Part shown: piece by piece, positions 46,121 through 53,281 of the stretch | Layout of the letters: every line of letters starts with the position of its first letter | Position numbering within the stretch: position 1 is the first letter of the stretch | NCBI RefSeq assembly: GCF_001654865.1 | Contig: NZ_LXEO01000030.1 | Location: 1 to 53,281, forward strand | Direction: 5' to 3' | From: Buttiauxella noackiae ATCC 51607 | GTDB lineage: Bacteria > Pseudomonadota > Gammaproteobacteria > Enterobacterales > Enterobacteriaceae | Length of the DNA: 53,281 bases | Notes under the pieces: generated by a model | What the model saw: the letters and a program-made list of their open reading frames with translations, nothing else | The model's database searches: none | Told to the model about the DNA's origin: nothing | Translations under genes and position numbers: made by a program

Positions 46121-48136
46121 TTAGTGGAAAAATTGCAATTGCAAAAGCGTATTTTTCAGCTCAATGCACTGTTGCTCATCGAGTTTTTCCAGCGCCTTTC
46201 GCACTTCCTGCCGCATCACAATTAACAACGCTTTACGTCCGGAAATGCGTAATTGCTGGCAAAGGGCTTCCACACTGAGACGTTGTTGTACCCGGCCACG
46301 TAGCGCCTTAAGGGGTAATTCGCTGGAGAGCAACAAACGATTCAGAGAGCCCAGACACGCCTCCATAGGGCGATGCCCAAAGGCGAATCCAGCCAACTCA
46401 AGCCAGTCATCACTGTTTAGCGCAGCCTCTTCATAAGGAATAACAGGTAAGGATTGGTCAATCCACGGTTGCAGCCACCTGATATCGCGCTGTAGCCGCT
46501 GCTGTTCGTGGTCAGTCAAGGATTCCCCTCGCTCAGTTAGCGGCAATAACGCCATCGCCGTATAGCAGCCACTGCTGGCCTCCCGGTGACTACCTACACG
46601 CACCAACCTGAAGCCACAGCTTTCCCAAAAACGCCACAGCTCGTTGGTAAAACCAAAACTCACCGAAAGATAATCAGCAGCAAAATGTACGTGAGATTTC
46701 ACTTTGGCAATCATCTGCTGGCCGATTTGCTGACGCTGGCGCAGTGGATGCACAGCAATACGACTGACACGTAAACCTTTAAGCGTTGCGGCTAATGGAC
46801 TGCCGCCATGTGCCGCCAGCGACTGCGCCACTAAATTGCCACGTGGACGCCGAAACCCACCCCACACCGCCCAACTAAGATCCTCATTTAGCTCCCCCTC
46901 CTCCACAAGCCAGGTCGCCCCAATAGTTTCCCCATGACTGGTTGCAGCAATAAAGTGCTGCCCCGGAGCATCCAGCATCCGACGCCAGTCCAGTGGTGAA
47001 GTACGATAATGTGCGCCAGACAGTAAGCGGTACATCTGTTGTCGTTGCGGCGATGGTTGCAAGGCGCTTGCGCGTTCAATGACCTGCAAAGAAATCGTAC
47101 CTTGCGGTGCTGTCGTTATATCGATTTCATCAAAGAGCAAAACAGCGTCGATTAGCTTTTCCAGCGGATCATTTGCAGCCCAACGGATAGGAGTTGAAAG
47201 GGTGTAGCGCGTCAGTGCGTCGAGACTGGCGCAGAACTTGAGTACAAACCCGCGCCCTGTCCCTTCGTAACCCTGAACTGTGGTTATCAGTAAAACCCGT
47301 GCGAAATGGGATATTAATCTACGTAACTGAGGCGCCGGGAGCGCGGCGGCCTCGTCAATAATTAGCCAGTCAGCCTGAAATGCGTCGGCGTTGGCAAGCA
47401 GCGCGTCAGGTGCAACAAAATTGAAACGATCGCCTGCATGCTCAGCGAGTACATCCGTCGCCGCTTTTCCGGGAGCAGTTACCAGCCCTTTGCCTGCAAT
47501 CCTTTGCAATAACATCCCTGCCAGCGCAGATTTTCCGCGTCCTCTCGGTGCGGTAACCACCGCAACGCCCGCAGGCATATTCAAAAGCTCATCCATAATA
47601 GCGGCCTGCTCTGCAAAAGGTGCACCATTGGCTGCATGCCATTGTGGACGCGGCGAGAAATCAGGAATTTGCAGCGGCTGATGCTGCCGCCAGAGCACGC
47701 ATTCGCTATCCATGCGGATACAGTGCTGTAGATGAGCGATAAAATGAGGGGTTGGAATCGCTTCCGGCTGCTCACTCCAGCGGCTTGAGTCGCAATCCGG
47801 CTGCATCGGCCAATAGTTCCAGTCAGGAGCCAGCAGAACCAACCAACTGCCCGCTTTAAGCGTTCCTGCCAGGGCAGCCAGCGCTTCAGCGTCGAGCCCC
47901 TCTCTTGCATCAAAAACCGCATGCAGAAATTCACGCCCCAATAGAGTGCGCATTGCCGACGTTGCACAATGAAGCGGCAGTTCCGGTGCAGCCCCAACCC
48001 ATAGCCAGTCACCGGGTAATTGCCGGTTAAGCGACTGTACTTGCTGACTACTCCAGGTTTTCTCACCCGCCATGATGATCATACGGCGAATACCAGCATC
48101 AGCCATACTGGCAGTTGCTTGCCTTAGCAGTTCCAT
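46121..48136 (-). CDS. tmcA: tRNA(Met) cytidine acetyltransferase TmcA
   Basis: Makes N4-acetylcytidine at the wobble base of elongator tRNA-Met using acetyl-CoA and ATP. The order is an N-terminal DUF1726 domain, a helicase-like ATPase with Walker A GRGKSALAG (about residue 198) and Walker B WLIIDEAAALP, a GNAT domain (RIAVHPLRQRQQIGQQMI), and a C-terminal tRNA-binding part. The start at 48136 gives 671 residues, the E. coli length, with AAGGA 8 nt upstream. A GTG six codons further upstream is the alternative. Confidence 0.95.
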   Translation of the reverse strand: MELLRQATASMADAGIRRMIIMAGEKTWSSQQVQSLNRQLPGDWLWVGAAPELPLHCATSAMRTLLGREFLHAVFDAREGLDAEALAALAGTLKAGSWLVLLAPDWNYWPMQPDCDSSRWSEQPEAIPTPHFIAHLQHCIRMDSECVLWRQHQPLQIPDFSPRPQWHAANGAPFAEQAAIMDELLNMPAGVAVVTAPRGRGKSALAGMLLQRIAGKGLVTAPGKAATDVLAEHAGDRFNFVAPDALLANADAFQADWLIIDEAAALPAPQLRRLISHFARVLLITTVQGYEGTGRGFVLKFCASLDALTRYTLSTPIRWAANDPLEKLIDAVLLFDEIDITTAPQGTISLQVIERASALQPSPQRQQMYRLLSGAHYRTSPLDWRRMLDAPGQHFIAATSHGETIGATWLVEEGELNEDLSWAVWGGFRRPRGNLVAQSLAAHGGSPLAATLKGLRVSRIAVHPLRQRQQIGQQMIAKVKSHVHFAADYLSVSFGFTNELWRFWESCGFRLVRVGSHREASSGCYTAMALLPLTERGESLTDHEQQRLQRDIRWLQPWIDQSLPVIPYEEAALNSDDWLELAGFAFGHRPMEACLGSLNRLLLSSELPLKALRGRVQQRLSVEALCQQLRISGRKALLIVMRQEVRKALEKLDEQQCIELKNTLLQLQFFH

Positions 48137-48160
48137 GGCTTGCATCCTTGTCACATCTCG

Positions 48161-49036
48161 TTATTTGACGGTATTACCAAAGGTATTGCACTGCGCCGGG
48201 TCACCGCTATCGAAACCGCGTTTGAACCAGGTATAGCGCTGTTCTGAAGTACCATGGGTGAAGCTATCGGGAACAACACGTCCCTGGCCCTGTTGCTGCA
48301 GTTTATCATCGCCAATCGCTTCAGCTGCGTTCAACGCTTCCTGTAAATCTCCGGCATCCAATACTTCTTGTTTTTGCATGCTGTTGCCCCAAACACCCGC
48401 GAAGCAATCAGCCTGCAATTCCATTTTGACAGAAAGACGATTTCCCTCCGCCTCGCTTGCGCCCTGCTGAAGCTGGCGGACTTTCGGTTCAATCCCCAGC
48501 AATTTCTGCACGTGGTGGCCAACTTCATGGGCAATGACATACCCTTGCGCAAAATCGCCATCAGCGCCCAGCTTGCTTTTCATTTCATCGTAGAAAGAGA
48601 GATCGATATACACCGTGCTGTCAGCCGGGCAGTAAAACGGCCCCATGACTGATTGACCCGTGCCGCAACCAGTGCGGGTCGCACCACGATACATCACCAG
48701 TTTTGGTTGCTGATAAGTACGGCCCATTTTCTGGAAAATCTCTCCCCAGGTGTCTTCCGTTGTAGCCAGAATAACCGAGGTAAATTTAGCCGCGTCATCA
48801 TCATTTGGGCTGATGGAACGCTGTGTAGATTGCTGTTGTGGAACAGGCTGACCACCCAGCATTGAGGTGAGATCGACACCATAATAGCTCGCCACAACGA
48901 CCACTATTAATAAGATGATACCGCCTTTACCGCCGGGTAAGCGGAATCCACCTCCGCCGCCCCCGAAACTTGGGCCAGAAGAGTTGCTTCGTCTATCTTC
49001 AACATTGTCGCTTTCGCGACGACCTTGCCAGCGCAT
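48161..49036 (-). CDS. ypfJ: Putative neutral zinc metallopeptidase YpfJ
   Basis: A 291-residue member of the zinc_neutral family (DUF2342-like). One membrane anchor lies near residues 38-56 ([15 protein letters not shown]) after a Gly-rich cytoplasmic start. The HEVGHH motif (about 165-170) is the zinc-binding HEXXH, with a downstream Glu/Asp in [12 protein letters not shown]. The protease domain would be periplasmic. The physiological target is unknown. The start at 49036 ([16 protein letters not shown]) follows GAGGT; the frame is open 4 codons more. tmcA lies 24 bp downstream. Confidence 0.93.
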   Translation of the reverse strand: MRWQGRRESDNVEDRRSNSSGPSFGGGGGGFRLPGGKGGIILLIVVVVASYYGVDLTSMLGGQPVPQQQSTQRSISPNDDDAAKFTSVILATTEDTWGEIFQKMGRTYQQPKLVMYRGATRTGCGTGQSVMGPFYCPADSTVYIDLSFYDEMKSKLGADGDFAQGYVIAHEVGHHVQKLLGIEPKVRQLQQGASEAEGNRLSVKMELQADCFAGVWGNSMQKQEVLDAGDLQEALNAAEAIGDDKLQQQGQGRVVPDSFTHGTSEQRYTWFKRGFDSGDPAQCNTFGNTVK

Positions 49037-49115
49037 AGTCGACCTCATTATTCACAACTTGTAATAAGTAGATCGTAGGTGGTTAATTCCAGGATTACCA
49101 TAGGAAACAAGATGT

Positions 49116-49148
49116 GAAAAAGCCGGATGTAAAAACACATCCGGCTTT
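49116..49148 (-). terminator. Terminator of purC
   Basis: AAAGCCGGATGT/ACATCCGGCTTT stem, with T-rich sequence after it on the minus strand. It lies 150 bp past the purC stop; the ERIC repeat is in between and so is probably part of the purC transcript. Confidence 0.82.
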
Positions 49149-49167
49149 AAAAAAATTCCGCAGACTT

Positions 49168-49293
49168 TTTACCCTAAATAGTTCGAGTTGCAGCAAAGCG
49201 GCAGCGCAGTGAATCCCCAGGAACTTGTTTGATTAAGTGACTGGGGTGAGCGAGGAAAGACAACGCCACTGCGGCTCAAAGTATGACGGGTAA
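49168..49293. repeat. ERIC repeat (copy D)
   Basis: A 126-bp element with ends TTTACCC/GGGTAAA. It contains AGTTCGAGTTGCAG, the near-consensus core GTGAATCCCCAGGAACTTG, AAGTGACTGGGGTGAGCGAG and CAAAGTATGACGGG. It ends 2 bp from the purC stop codon and would lie in the purC 3' UTR. Confidence 0.94.
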
Positions 49294-49295
49294 AC

Positions 49296-50009
49296 TTAGT
49301 CTAATTGAACGCCAAGACGACGTGCGACCTCTTCATAAGCTTCAATCAGGCCACCCAGGCTCTGGCGGAAACGGTCTTTGTCCATCTTGTCGAGGGTTTC
49401 TTTGTCCCACAGGCGGCTACCGTCTGGGGAGAACTCATCACCCAGTACAACCTCGCCGTTGAACAAACCGAATTCCAGCTTGAAATCGACCAGGATCAGA
49501 CCCGCATCATCAAACAGTTTGCTCAGAACATCGTTAGCTTTGTAGCTCAACTCACGCATACGAGCCAAATTCTCTTTGTTCACCCAACCAAAGGTTTCAC
49601 AGTAAGATTCGTTGACCATCGGGTCATGCATCGCATCGTTTTTCAGGAACAGGTCAAACAACGGAGGATTTAGTTCAATGCCTTCTTCAATACCCAGGCG
49701 TTTAACCAATGAGCCCGCCGCACGGTTACGAATAACACACTCCACCGGCACCATATCCAGCTTCTTCACCAGCACTTCGTTGTCGGAGAGCAGAGCTTCC
49801 ATTTGCGTAGGAATGCCCGCCTCTTCCAGTTTAGTCATAATGAAATGGTTGAACTTATTGTTCACCATGCCTTTACGATCAAACTGTTCAATACGAGCAC
49901 CGTCTCCTGCTGAAGTATCATTGCGGAATTCGAGCACCAACAGATCCGGATTTTCCGTGCTGTATACGGTTTTCGCTTTGCCACGATACAACTCAGCTTG
50001 CTTTTGCAT
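49296..50009 (-). CDS. purC: SAICAR synthetase PurC
   Basis: Joins aspartate to CAIR in an ATP-dependent step of purine synthesis. It is 237 residues, as in E. coli. It begins [19 protein letters not shown] and substrate regions include [37 protein letters not shown], and the [30 protein letters not shown] signature, quoted here in shortened form as VDFKLEFG and [14 protein letters not shown] PurR operator lies 50 bp upstream. It follows dapA-bamC but a terminator separates it. Confidence 0.98.
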   Translation of the reverse strand: MQKQAELYRGKAKTVYSTENPDLLVLEFRNDTSAGDGARIEQFDRKGMVNNKFNHFIMTKLEEAGIPTQMEALLSDNEVLVKKLDMVPVECVIRNRAAGSLVKRLGIEEGIELNPPLFDLFLKNDAMHDPMVNESYCETFGWVNKENLARMRELSYKANDVLSKLFDDAGLILVDFKLEFGLFNGEVVLGDEFSPDGSRLWDKETLDKMDKDRFRQSLGGLIEAYEEVARRLGVQLD

Positions 50010-50058
50010 CTTTCTTACTCCAGGTGTGATTTAACTAAAAATTCCGCTATCTGTGTCT

Positions 50059-50074
50059 ACGCACACGTTTGCGT
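50059..50074 (-). promoter_or_regulatory. PurR operator of purC
   Basis: ACGCACACGTTTGCGT matches the palindromic PurR consensus ACGCAAACGTTTGCGT at 15 of 16 positions and lies 50 bp before the purC start. Confidence 0.92.
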
Positions 50075-50084
50075 AGCCTAACAG

Positions 50085-50110
50085 AAAAAAGGCCAGAGAG
50101 CTCTGGCCTT
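50085..50110 (-). terminator. Terminator of dapA-bamC
   Basis: GGCCAGAG/CTCTGGCC stem; on the minus strand it is followed by TTTTTTCTG. It lies between bamC and the PurR-controlled purC promoter. Confidence 0.9.
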
Positions 50111-50116
50111 TAAATG

Positions 50117-51151
50117 TTACTTGCTGAATGCTGCCTGGAATGCAGCTACCAGAGCATCGTTCTGAGACTGCGTCAGCGTGTGACCTTTCGGATCGATGAA
50201 CTGCAGACTACTGCGGTTATCGAGGTCGCCCACTTGCAGTTTATAGTCGCCACTGGACAGACCCGGGTCTTTCGCCCCTAAATCTTGCCATGCGCTGTCA
50301 GACAATGGTTTGTAAGTTACAGCCATACTGCCAGTTGAACGCGTAGAGTCGGTGACTTTCATGCCCACTTTCTCAAGCGTTGCCGGTAAACGGTTCCATA
50401 CGACGTTGAATGGGCCACGCACCACCAGCATTGGCAGGCCAGTGTCATCAGCGGCACTTTGAACATCAAGCTGCGTTGCTGCACGGCTTTCTTTGGCGTT
50501 TTGCAGATCGGTCTGGGTTTTATCCAGTGCCGCACTGATGCTGTTAAGCATTTCTGCACTATAACGTTGCATAGATGCCGCATCAGCAATTGGCTTGCCG
50601 GCCTGTTCGAGATTCAGCAGCTTAACCACCACAGCTTGTTGATAGCCTTGAGGTTTCACACTGATTTGATAGCGCCCACGGTACTGCTGATCTTCATCAG
50701 CACGGTTCCATTGGACCCAGTCAGTAGTCAGCGTTTGGCTTGCATCGTCACGTTTATCAATGCCGTAATTTTTCGCCTGAACAGCGCTTACGACCTGTGG
50801 CCACAGCGTTGCACTACGCGCACTTTCAACCATCAGAGTTGCGGTGTCCCCAGTAAACTGAGTACGTGCGCCACTGACCAATGCCAGAGGTTGAGCTGGC
50901 GGACGGATATCCAGCTGTTTGCCTACTGCGCCGCTGCCGTTGGTGACCGGAATATTGTATTCACCATTCTGCACCGGCAGGATCATCCCCGCCGGGGAGT
51001 GGATTTCCGCGAGGGGTGCTGCATCCAGATAGGATTCGTCACCACTAACCTGGCGCTTATAACGCTGGTCGGTGCTACATGCTGCTAACAGCATGGCTAA
51101 CGAAACCACTGCAACTTTCGCCACCGTCGACTTCTGTACTGAGTAAGCCAT
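50117..51151 (-). CDS. bamC: Outer-membrane assembly lipoprotein BamC
   Basis: Lipoprotein of the BAM complex that inserts beta-barrel proteins into the outer membrane. It is 344 residues. The signal peptide [16 protein letters not shown] ends in an LAAC lipobox. The conserved unstructured stretch that contacts BamD follows ([15 protein letters not shown]), then two helix-grip domains. The start is ATG at 51151 after GGAGA; an in-frame TTG one codon upstream is ignored. It lies 16 bp downstream of dapA in one operon. Confidence 0.97.
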   Translation of the reverse strand: MAYSVQKSTVAKVAVVSLAMLLAACSTDQRYKRQVSGDESYLDAAPLAEIHSPAGMILPVQNGEYNIPVTNGSGAVGKQLDIRPPAQPLALVSGARTQFTGDTATLMVESARSATLWPQVVSAVQAKNYGIDKRDDASQTLTTDWVQWNRADEDQQYRGRYQISVKPQGYQQAVVVKLLNLEQAGKPIADAASMQRYSAEMLNSISAALDKTQTDLQNAKESRAATQLDVQSAADDTGLPMLVVRGPFNVVWNRLPATLEKVGMKVTDSTRSTGSMAVTYKPLSDSAWQDLGAKDPGLSSGDYKLQVGDLDNRSSLQFIDPKGHTLTQSQNDALVAAFQAAFSK

Positions 51152-51167
51152 CAAATCTCCCTAAACT

Positions 51168-52046
51168 TTACAGCAAACCGGCATGCTTGAGCGCGCTAAC
51201 AATCACCGGACGACTAGCTTCAGTCAGCGGTGTCATTGGCAGGCGTAAGGTATCGGTTGCCACAAGTCCCAACTCCCTACATGCCCATTTGACTGGGATA
51301 GGGTTGGGTTCAACAAATAATTTATTGTGCAGCGGCATCAAACGTTCGTTGATAACGCGCGCTTGCGCATATTGCCCATTGGCGGCCAGTTTACACACTT
51401 CTGCCATTTCACGCGCGGCTACGTTTGCCGTCACAGAAATCACACCGTGGCCGCCCAATTGCATAAAGTCCAGCGCACTCGCGTCATCGCCGCTAACCAG
51501 GATAAAGTCATCTTCAACCAGCTCTTTGATCTGGTTTACTCGTGTTAAGTTCCCGGTAGCTTCTTTGATACCAATAATATTTTTAATCTTCGCCAAACGA
51601 CCCACTGTTTCAGGCAGCATGTCGCAACCAGTACGAGATGGCACATTGTACAGCATCTGCGGCAGATCGGTGCTTCCAGCGATGGCTTTGAAGTGCTGAT
51701 ATAGCCCTTCCTGGGTTGGGCGGTTGTAATATGGCGTTACCGTCAGGCAGCCAACAATACCGCTGTTTTCGAAACGCTTTGTCAGCGAGATAGCTTCAGA
51801 GGTGGCATTAGCGCCAGTCCCTGCGATAACAGGAATACGGCCATCAGCCAGTTCCAGCGTCATCAGTACCACATCACCGTGCTCGTCATGGCTCAACGTA
51901 GCAGACTCTCCAGTAGTACCTACCGAGACAATCGCCGAGGTCCCGCTGGCGACATGGTAATCAATCAGTTTTTTCAGGCTTGACCGGCAGACATTACCTT
52001 TCTCATCCATCGGCGTCACAAGCGCGACAATACTTCCAGTGAACAT
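51168..52046 (-). CDS. dapA: 4-hydroxy-tetrahydrodipicolinate synthase DapA
   Basis: Condenses pyruvate and aspartate semialdehyde, the first committed step of lysine/DAP synthesis. It is 292 residues. [14 protein letters not shown] (about 43-56), Tyr in [13 protein letters not shown] (about 133) and the Schiff-base Lys in [11 protein letters not shown] (about 161) are present. It is divergent from gcvR. Confidence 0.98.
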   Translation of the reverse strand: MFTGSIVALVTPMDEKGNVCRSSLKKLIDYHVASGTSAIVSVGTTGESATLSHDEHGDVVLMTLELADGRIPVIAGTGANATSEAISLTKRFENSGIVGCLTVTPYYNRPTQEGLYQHFKAIAGSTDLPQMLYNVPSRTGCDMLPETVGRLAKIKNIIGIKEATGNLTRVNQIKELVEDDFILVSGDDASALDFMQLGGHGVISVTANVAAREMAEVCKLAANGQYAQARVINERLMPLHNKLFVEPNPIPVKWACRELGLVATDTLRLPMTPLTEASRPVIVSALKHAGLL

Positions 52047-52191
52047 TGGCCATCCTCTGTGCTAACAAGTGTCTCAATGGTACGTTTGGTGCAGGATCAA
52101 AAGCAAGTCACCAGGTGACGCTACACGGTTGTACGCAACTTTTTTTTATGCTTTCCTTATGATATCTCACCGATTCACAGGAAGAATACGT

Positions 52192-52749
52192 TTGACTCCC
52201 TCACCACACCATTATTTGGTCATTACGGCCCTTGGGGCGGATAGACCTGGTATTGTTAATACCATCACCCGCCATGTGAGCAGTTGCGGCTGTAATATTG
52301 AAGACAGTCGCCTCGCTATGCTCGGTGAAGAGTTCACGTTTATTATGCTGCTATCTGGCAGTTGGAATGCCATAACCTTGATTGAATCTACGCTACCGCT
52401 GAAAGGTGCCGAGTTAGATTTATTAATCGTTATGAAACGTACCACCGCGCAAGAGCGCCCGGCAATGCCAGCAACAGTCTGGGTGCAGGTTGAAGTGACC
52501 GATTCGCCTCATTTAATCGAACGCTTCACCCATCTGTTTGATGTTCATCACATGAATATTGCGGAATTGAGTTCACGCACCCAGCCGGCTCAGGATGGCA
52601 ATCCACCTCAGCTGTATATACAGATAACAGCCCATAGTCCTGCTGGCAAAAATGCGTGCGTTATCGAAGATGAATTCAAGGCCCTCTGTACAGAACTAAA
52701 AGCACAAGGCAGTATTAACGTTGTGAATTATCCACAGCAAGATGATTAA
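52192..52749 (+). CDS. gcvR: Glycine cleavage system regulator GcvR
   Basis: Cytoplasmic protein with two ACT domains that binds GcvA and keeps the gcv operon repressed when glycine is low. The chosen TTG start (52192) gives 185 residues beginning MTPSPHHYLVITALGADRPG, which lines up with E. coli MTLSSQHYLVIT. AGGAA lies 8 nt upstream. ATG codons further upstream in the frame have no family support. GADRPGIVNTITRHVSSCGCN marks ACT domain 1, quoted only in part: GIVNTITRHVSS. bcp follows after 14 bp. Confidence 0.93.
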   Translation: MTPSPHHYLVITALGADRPGIVNTITRHVSSCGCNIEDSRLAMLGEEFTFIMLLSGSWNAITLIESTLPLKGAELDLLIVMKRTTAQERPAMPATVWVQVEVTDSPHLIERFTHLFDVHHMNIAELSSRTQPAQDGNPPQLYIQITAHSPAGKNACVIEDEFKALCTELKAQGSINVVNYPQQDD

Positions 52750-52763
52750 GACGGAGAGTTGTA

Positions 52764-53234
52764 ATGAGCCCACTGAAAGCCGGTGACAGTGCACCGAAAT
52801 TTAGCTTGCCTGATCAAGACGGCGAGCAGATAAATTTAACCGACTTCCAGGGACAGCGCGTTCTGGTTTATTTTTATCCTAAAGCGATGACGCCAGGCTG
52901 CACCGTGCAAGCATGTGGTTTGCGCGACAACATGGATGCGTTGAAAAAAAGTGGTGTGGAAGTACTGGGTATCAGCACCGACAAGCCAGAGAAGCTTTCA
53001 CGTTTTGCTGAAAAAGAGCTACTAAACTTCACCCTGCTTTCTGATGAAGACCATCAGGTCTGCGAGCAATTTGGGGTTTGGGGCGAGAAGTCATTTATGG
53101 GTAAAACCTACGATGGCATCCATCGCATCAGTTTCCTGCTCGATGGTGAAGGGAAAGTTGAAAAAGTGTTTGATGATTTCAAAACCAGCAACCATCACGA
53201 CATTGTGGTGAACTGGCTGAAAGAAAACGCTTAA
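52764..53234 (+). CDS. bcp: Thiol peroxidase Bcp (PrxQ-type peroxiredoxin)
   Basis: Reduces hydrogen peroxide and organic peroxides with thioredoxin; 156 residues. The peroxidatic Cys46 and resolving Cys51 are in MTPGCTVQACGLRD. PRX signature YFYPKAMTPGCT and the GVWGEKSFMGKTYDGIHR region are conserved. It is in a gcvR-bcp operon. The gene is complete; a possible terminator starts near 53259 but is cut by the window end. Confidence 0.97.
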   Translation: MSPLKAGDSAPKFSLPDQDGEQINLTDFQGQRVLVYFYPKAMTPGCTVQACGLRDNMDALKKSGVEVLGISTDKPEKLSRFAEKELLNFTLLSDEDHQVCEQFGVWGEKSFMGKTYDGIHRISFLLDGEGKVEKVFDDFKTSNHHDIVVNWLKENA

Positions 53235-53281
53235 TAGCTACGCTAAAAATATTAAAAAAGCCGACTGTATGTCCAATGCCG

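Overview
The window is a chromosomal segment from a member of the Enterobacteriaceae. Base composition looks close to 50% GC. Nearly every gene is recognisable, and the order follows the E. coli/Salmonella gltX-to-bcp stretch: gltX, Val/Lys tRNAs, yfeR, yfeH, ypeB, ligA, zipA, cysZ, cysK, ptsHI-crr, cysM, cysAWUP, yfeXYZ, ypeA, amiA, hemF, maeB, talA, tktB, ypfG, nudK, aegA, narQ, acrD, ypfM, yffB, dapE, ypfN, ypfH, tmcA, ypfJ, purC, bamC, dapA, gcvR, bcp. Several E. coli neighbours are missing (pdxK-yfeK-yfeS, ucpA-murRQP, the eut operon). Other genes are present that E. coli keeps elsewhere or lacks. The genus cannot be fixed from sequence alone; it is not Escherichia or Salmonella in layout.

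Layout. Positions 1-2150 hold gltX and a strong stable-RNA promoter driving three tRNA-Val(UAC) genes and one tRNA-Lys(UUU). Positions 2330-4740 hold a FlxA-like gene with a flagellar sigma-28-type promoter, then the divergent yfeR/yfeH pair. Positions 4739-9021 carry ypeB, ligA, zipA and cysZ. Positions 9289-18098 are a cysteine and sugar-transport block: cysK, ptsHI-crr, cysM, and the sulfate/thiosulfate importer cysPUWA. Positions 18344-28378 carry yfeXYZ-ypeA, amiA-hemF, maeB and talA-tktB.

Positions 28433-43028 are the most distinctive part. A complete periplasmic nitrate reductase operon, napFDABC without napGH, lies between nudK and aegA. The nitrate/nitrite sensor gene narQ is followed directly by its response-regulator gene narP, then acrD. 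In E. coli the nap operon and narP lie elsewhere, next to ccm. Here enzyme, FeS oxidoreductase, sensor and regulator form one cluster of about 9 kb. The nap control region has a NarP-type 7-2-7 site and an FNR-like half-site with centres 20 bp apart.

Positions 43029-53281 return to the usual backbone: the 19-residue small protein gene ypfM, yffB-dapE-ypfN, ypfH, tmcA, ypfJ, purC (with a near-perfect PurR operator), bamC-dapA, and gcvR-bcp. Four ERIC repeats of about 126 bp are scattered through the window. Three sit within a few bases of a stop codon (cysZ, napC, purC), and one lies exactly at the nudK/nap junction.

No prophage, transposase gene, CRISPR array or defence system is visible. 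The most interesting items are the nap-aegA-narQP arrangement, the sigma-28/FlxA-like gene outside a prophage, a possible cysteine-rich 24-codon ORF between aegA and narQ, and the ypfM small gene.
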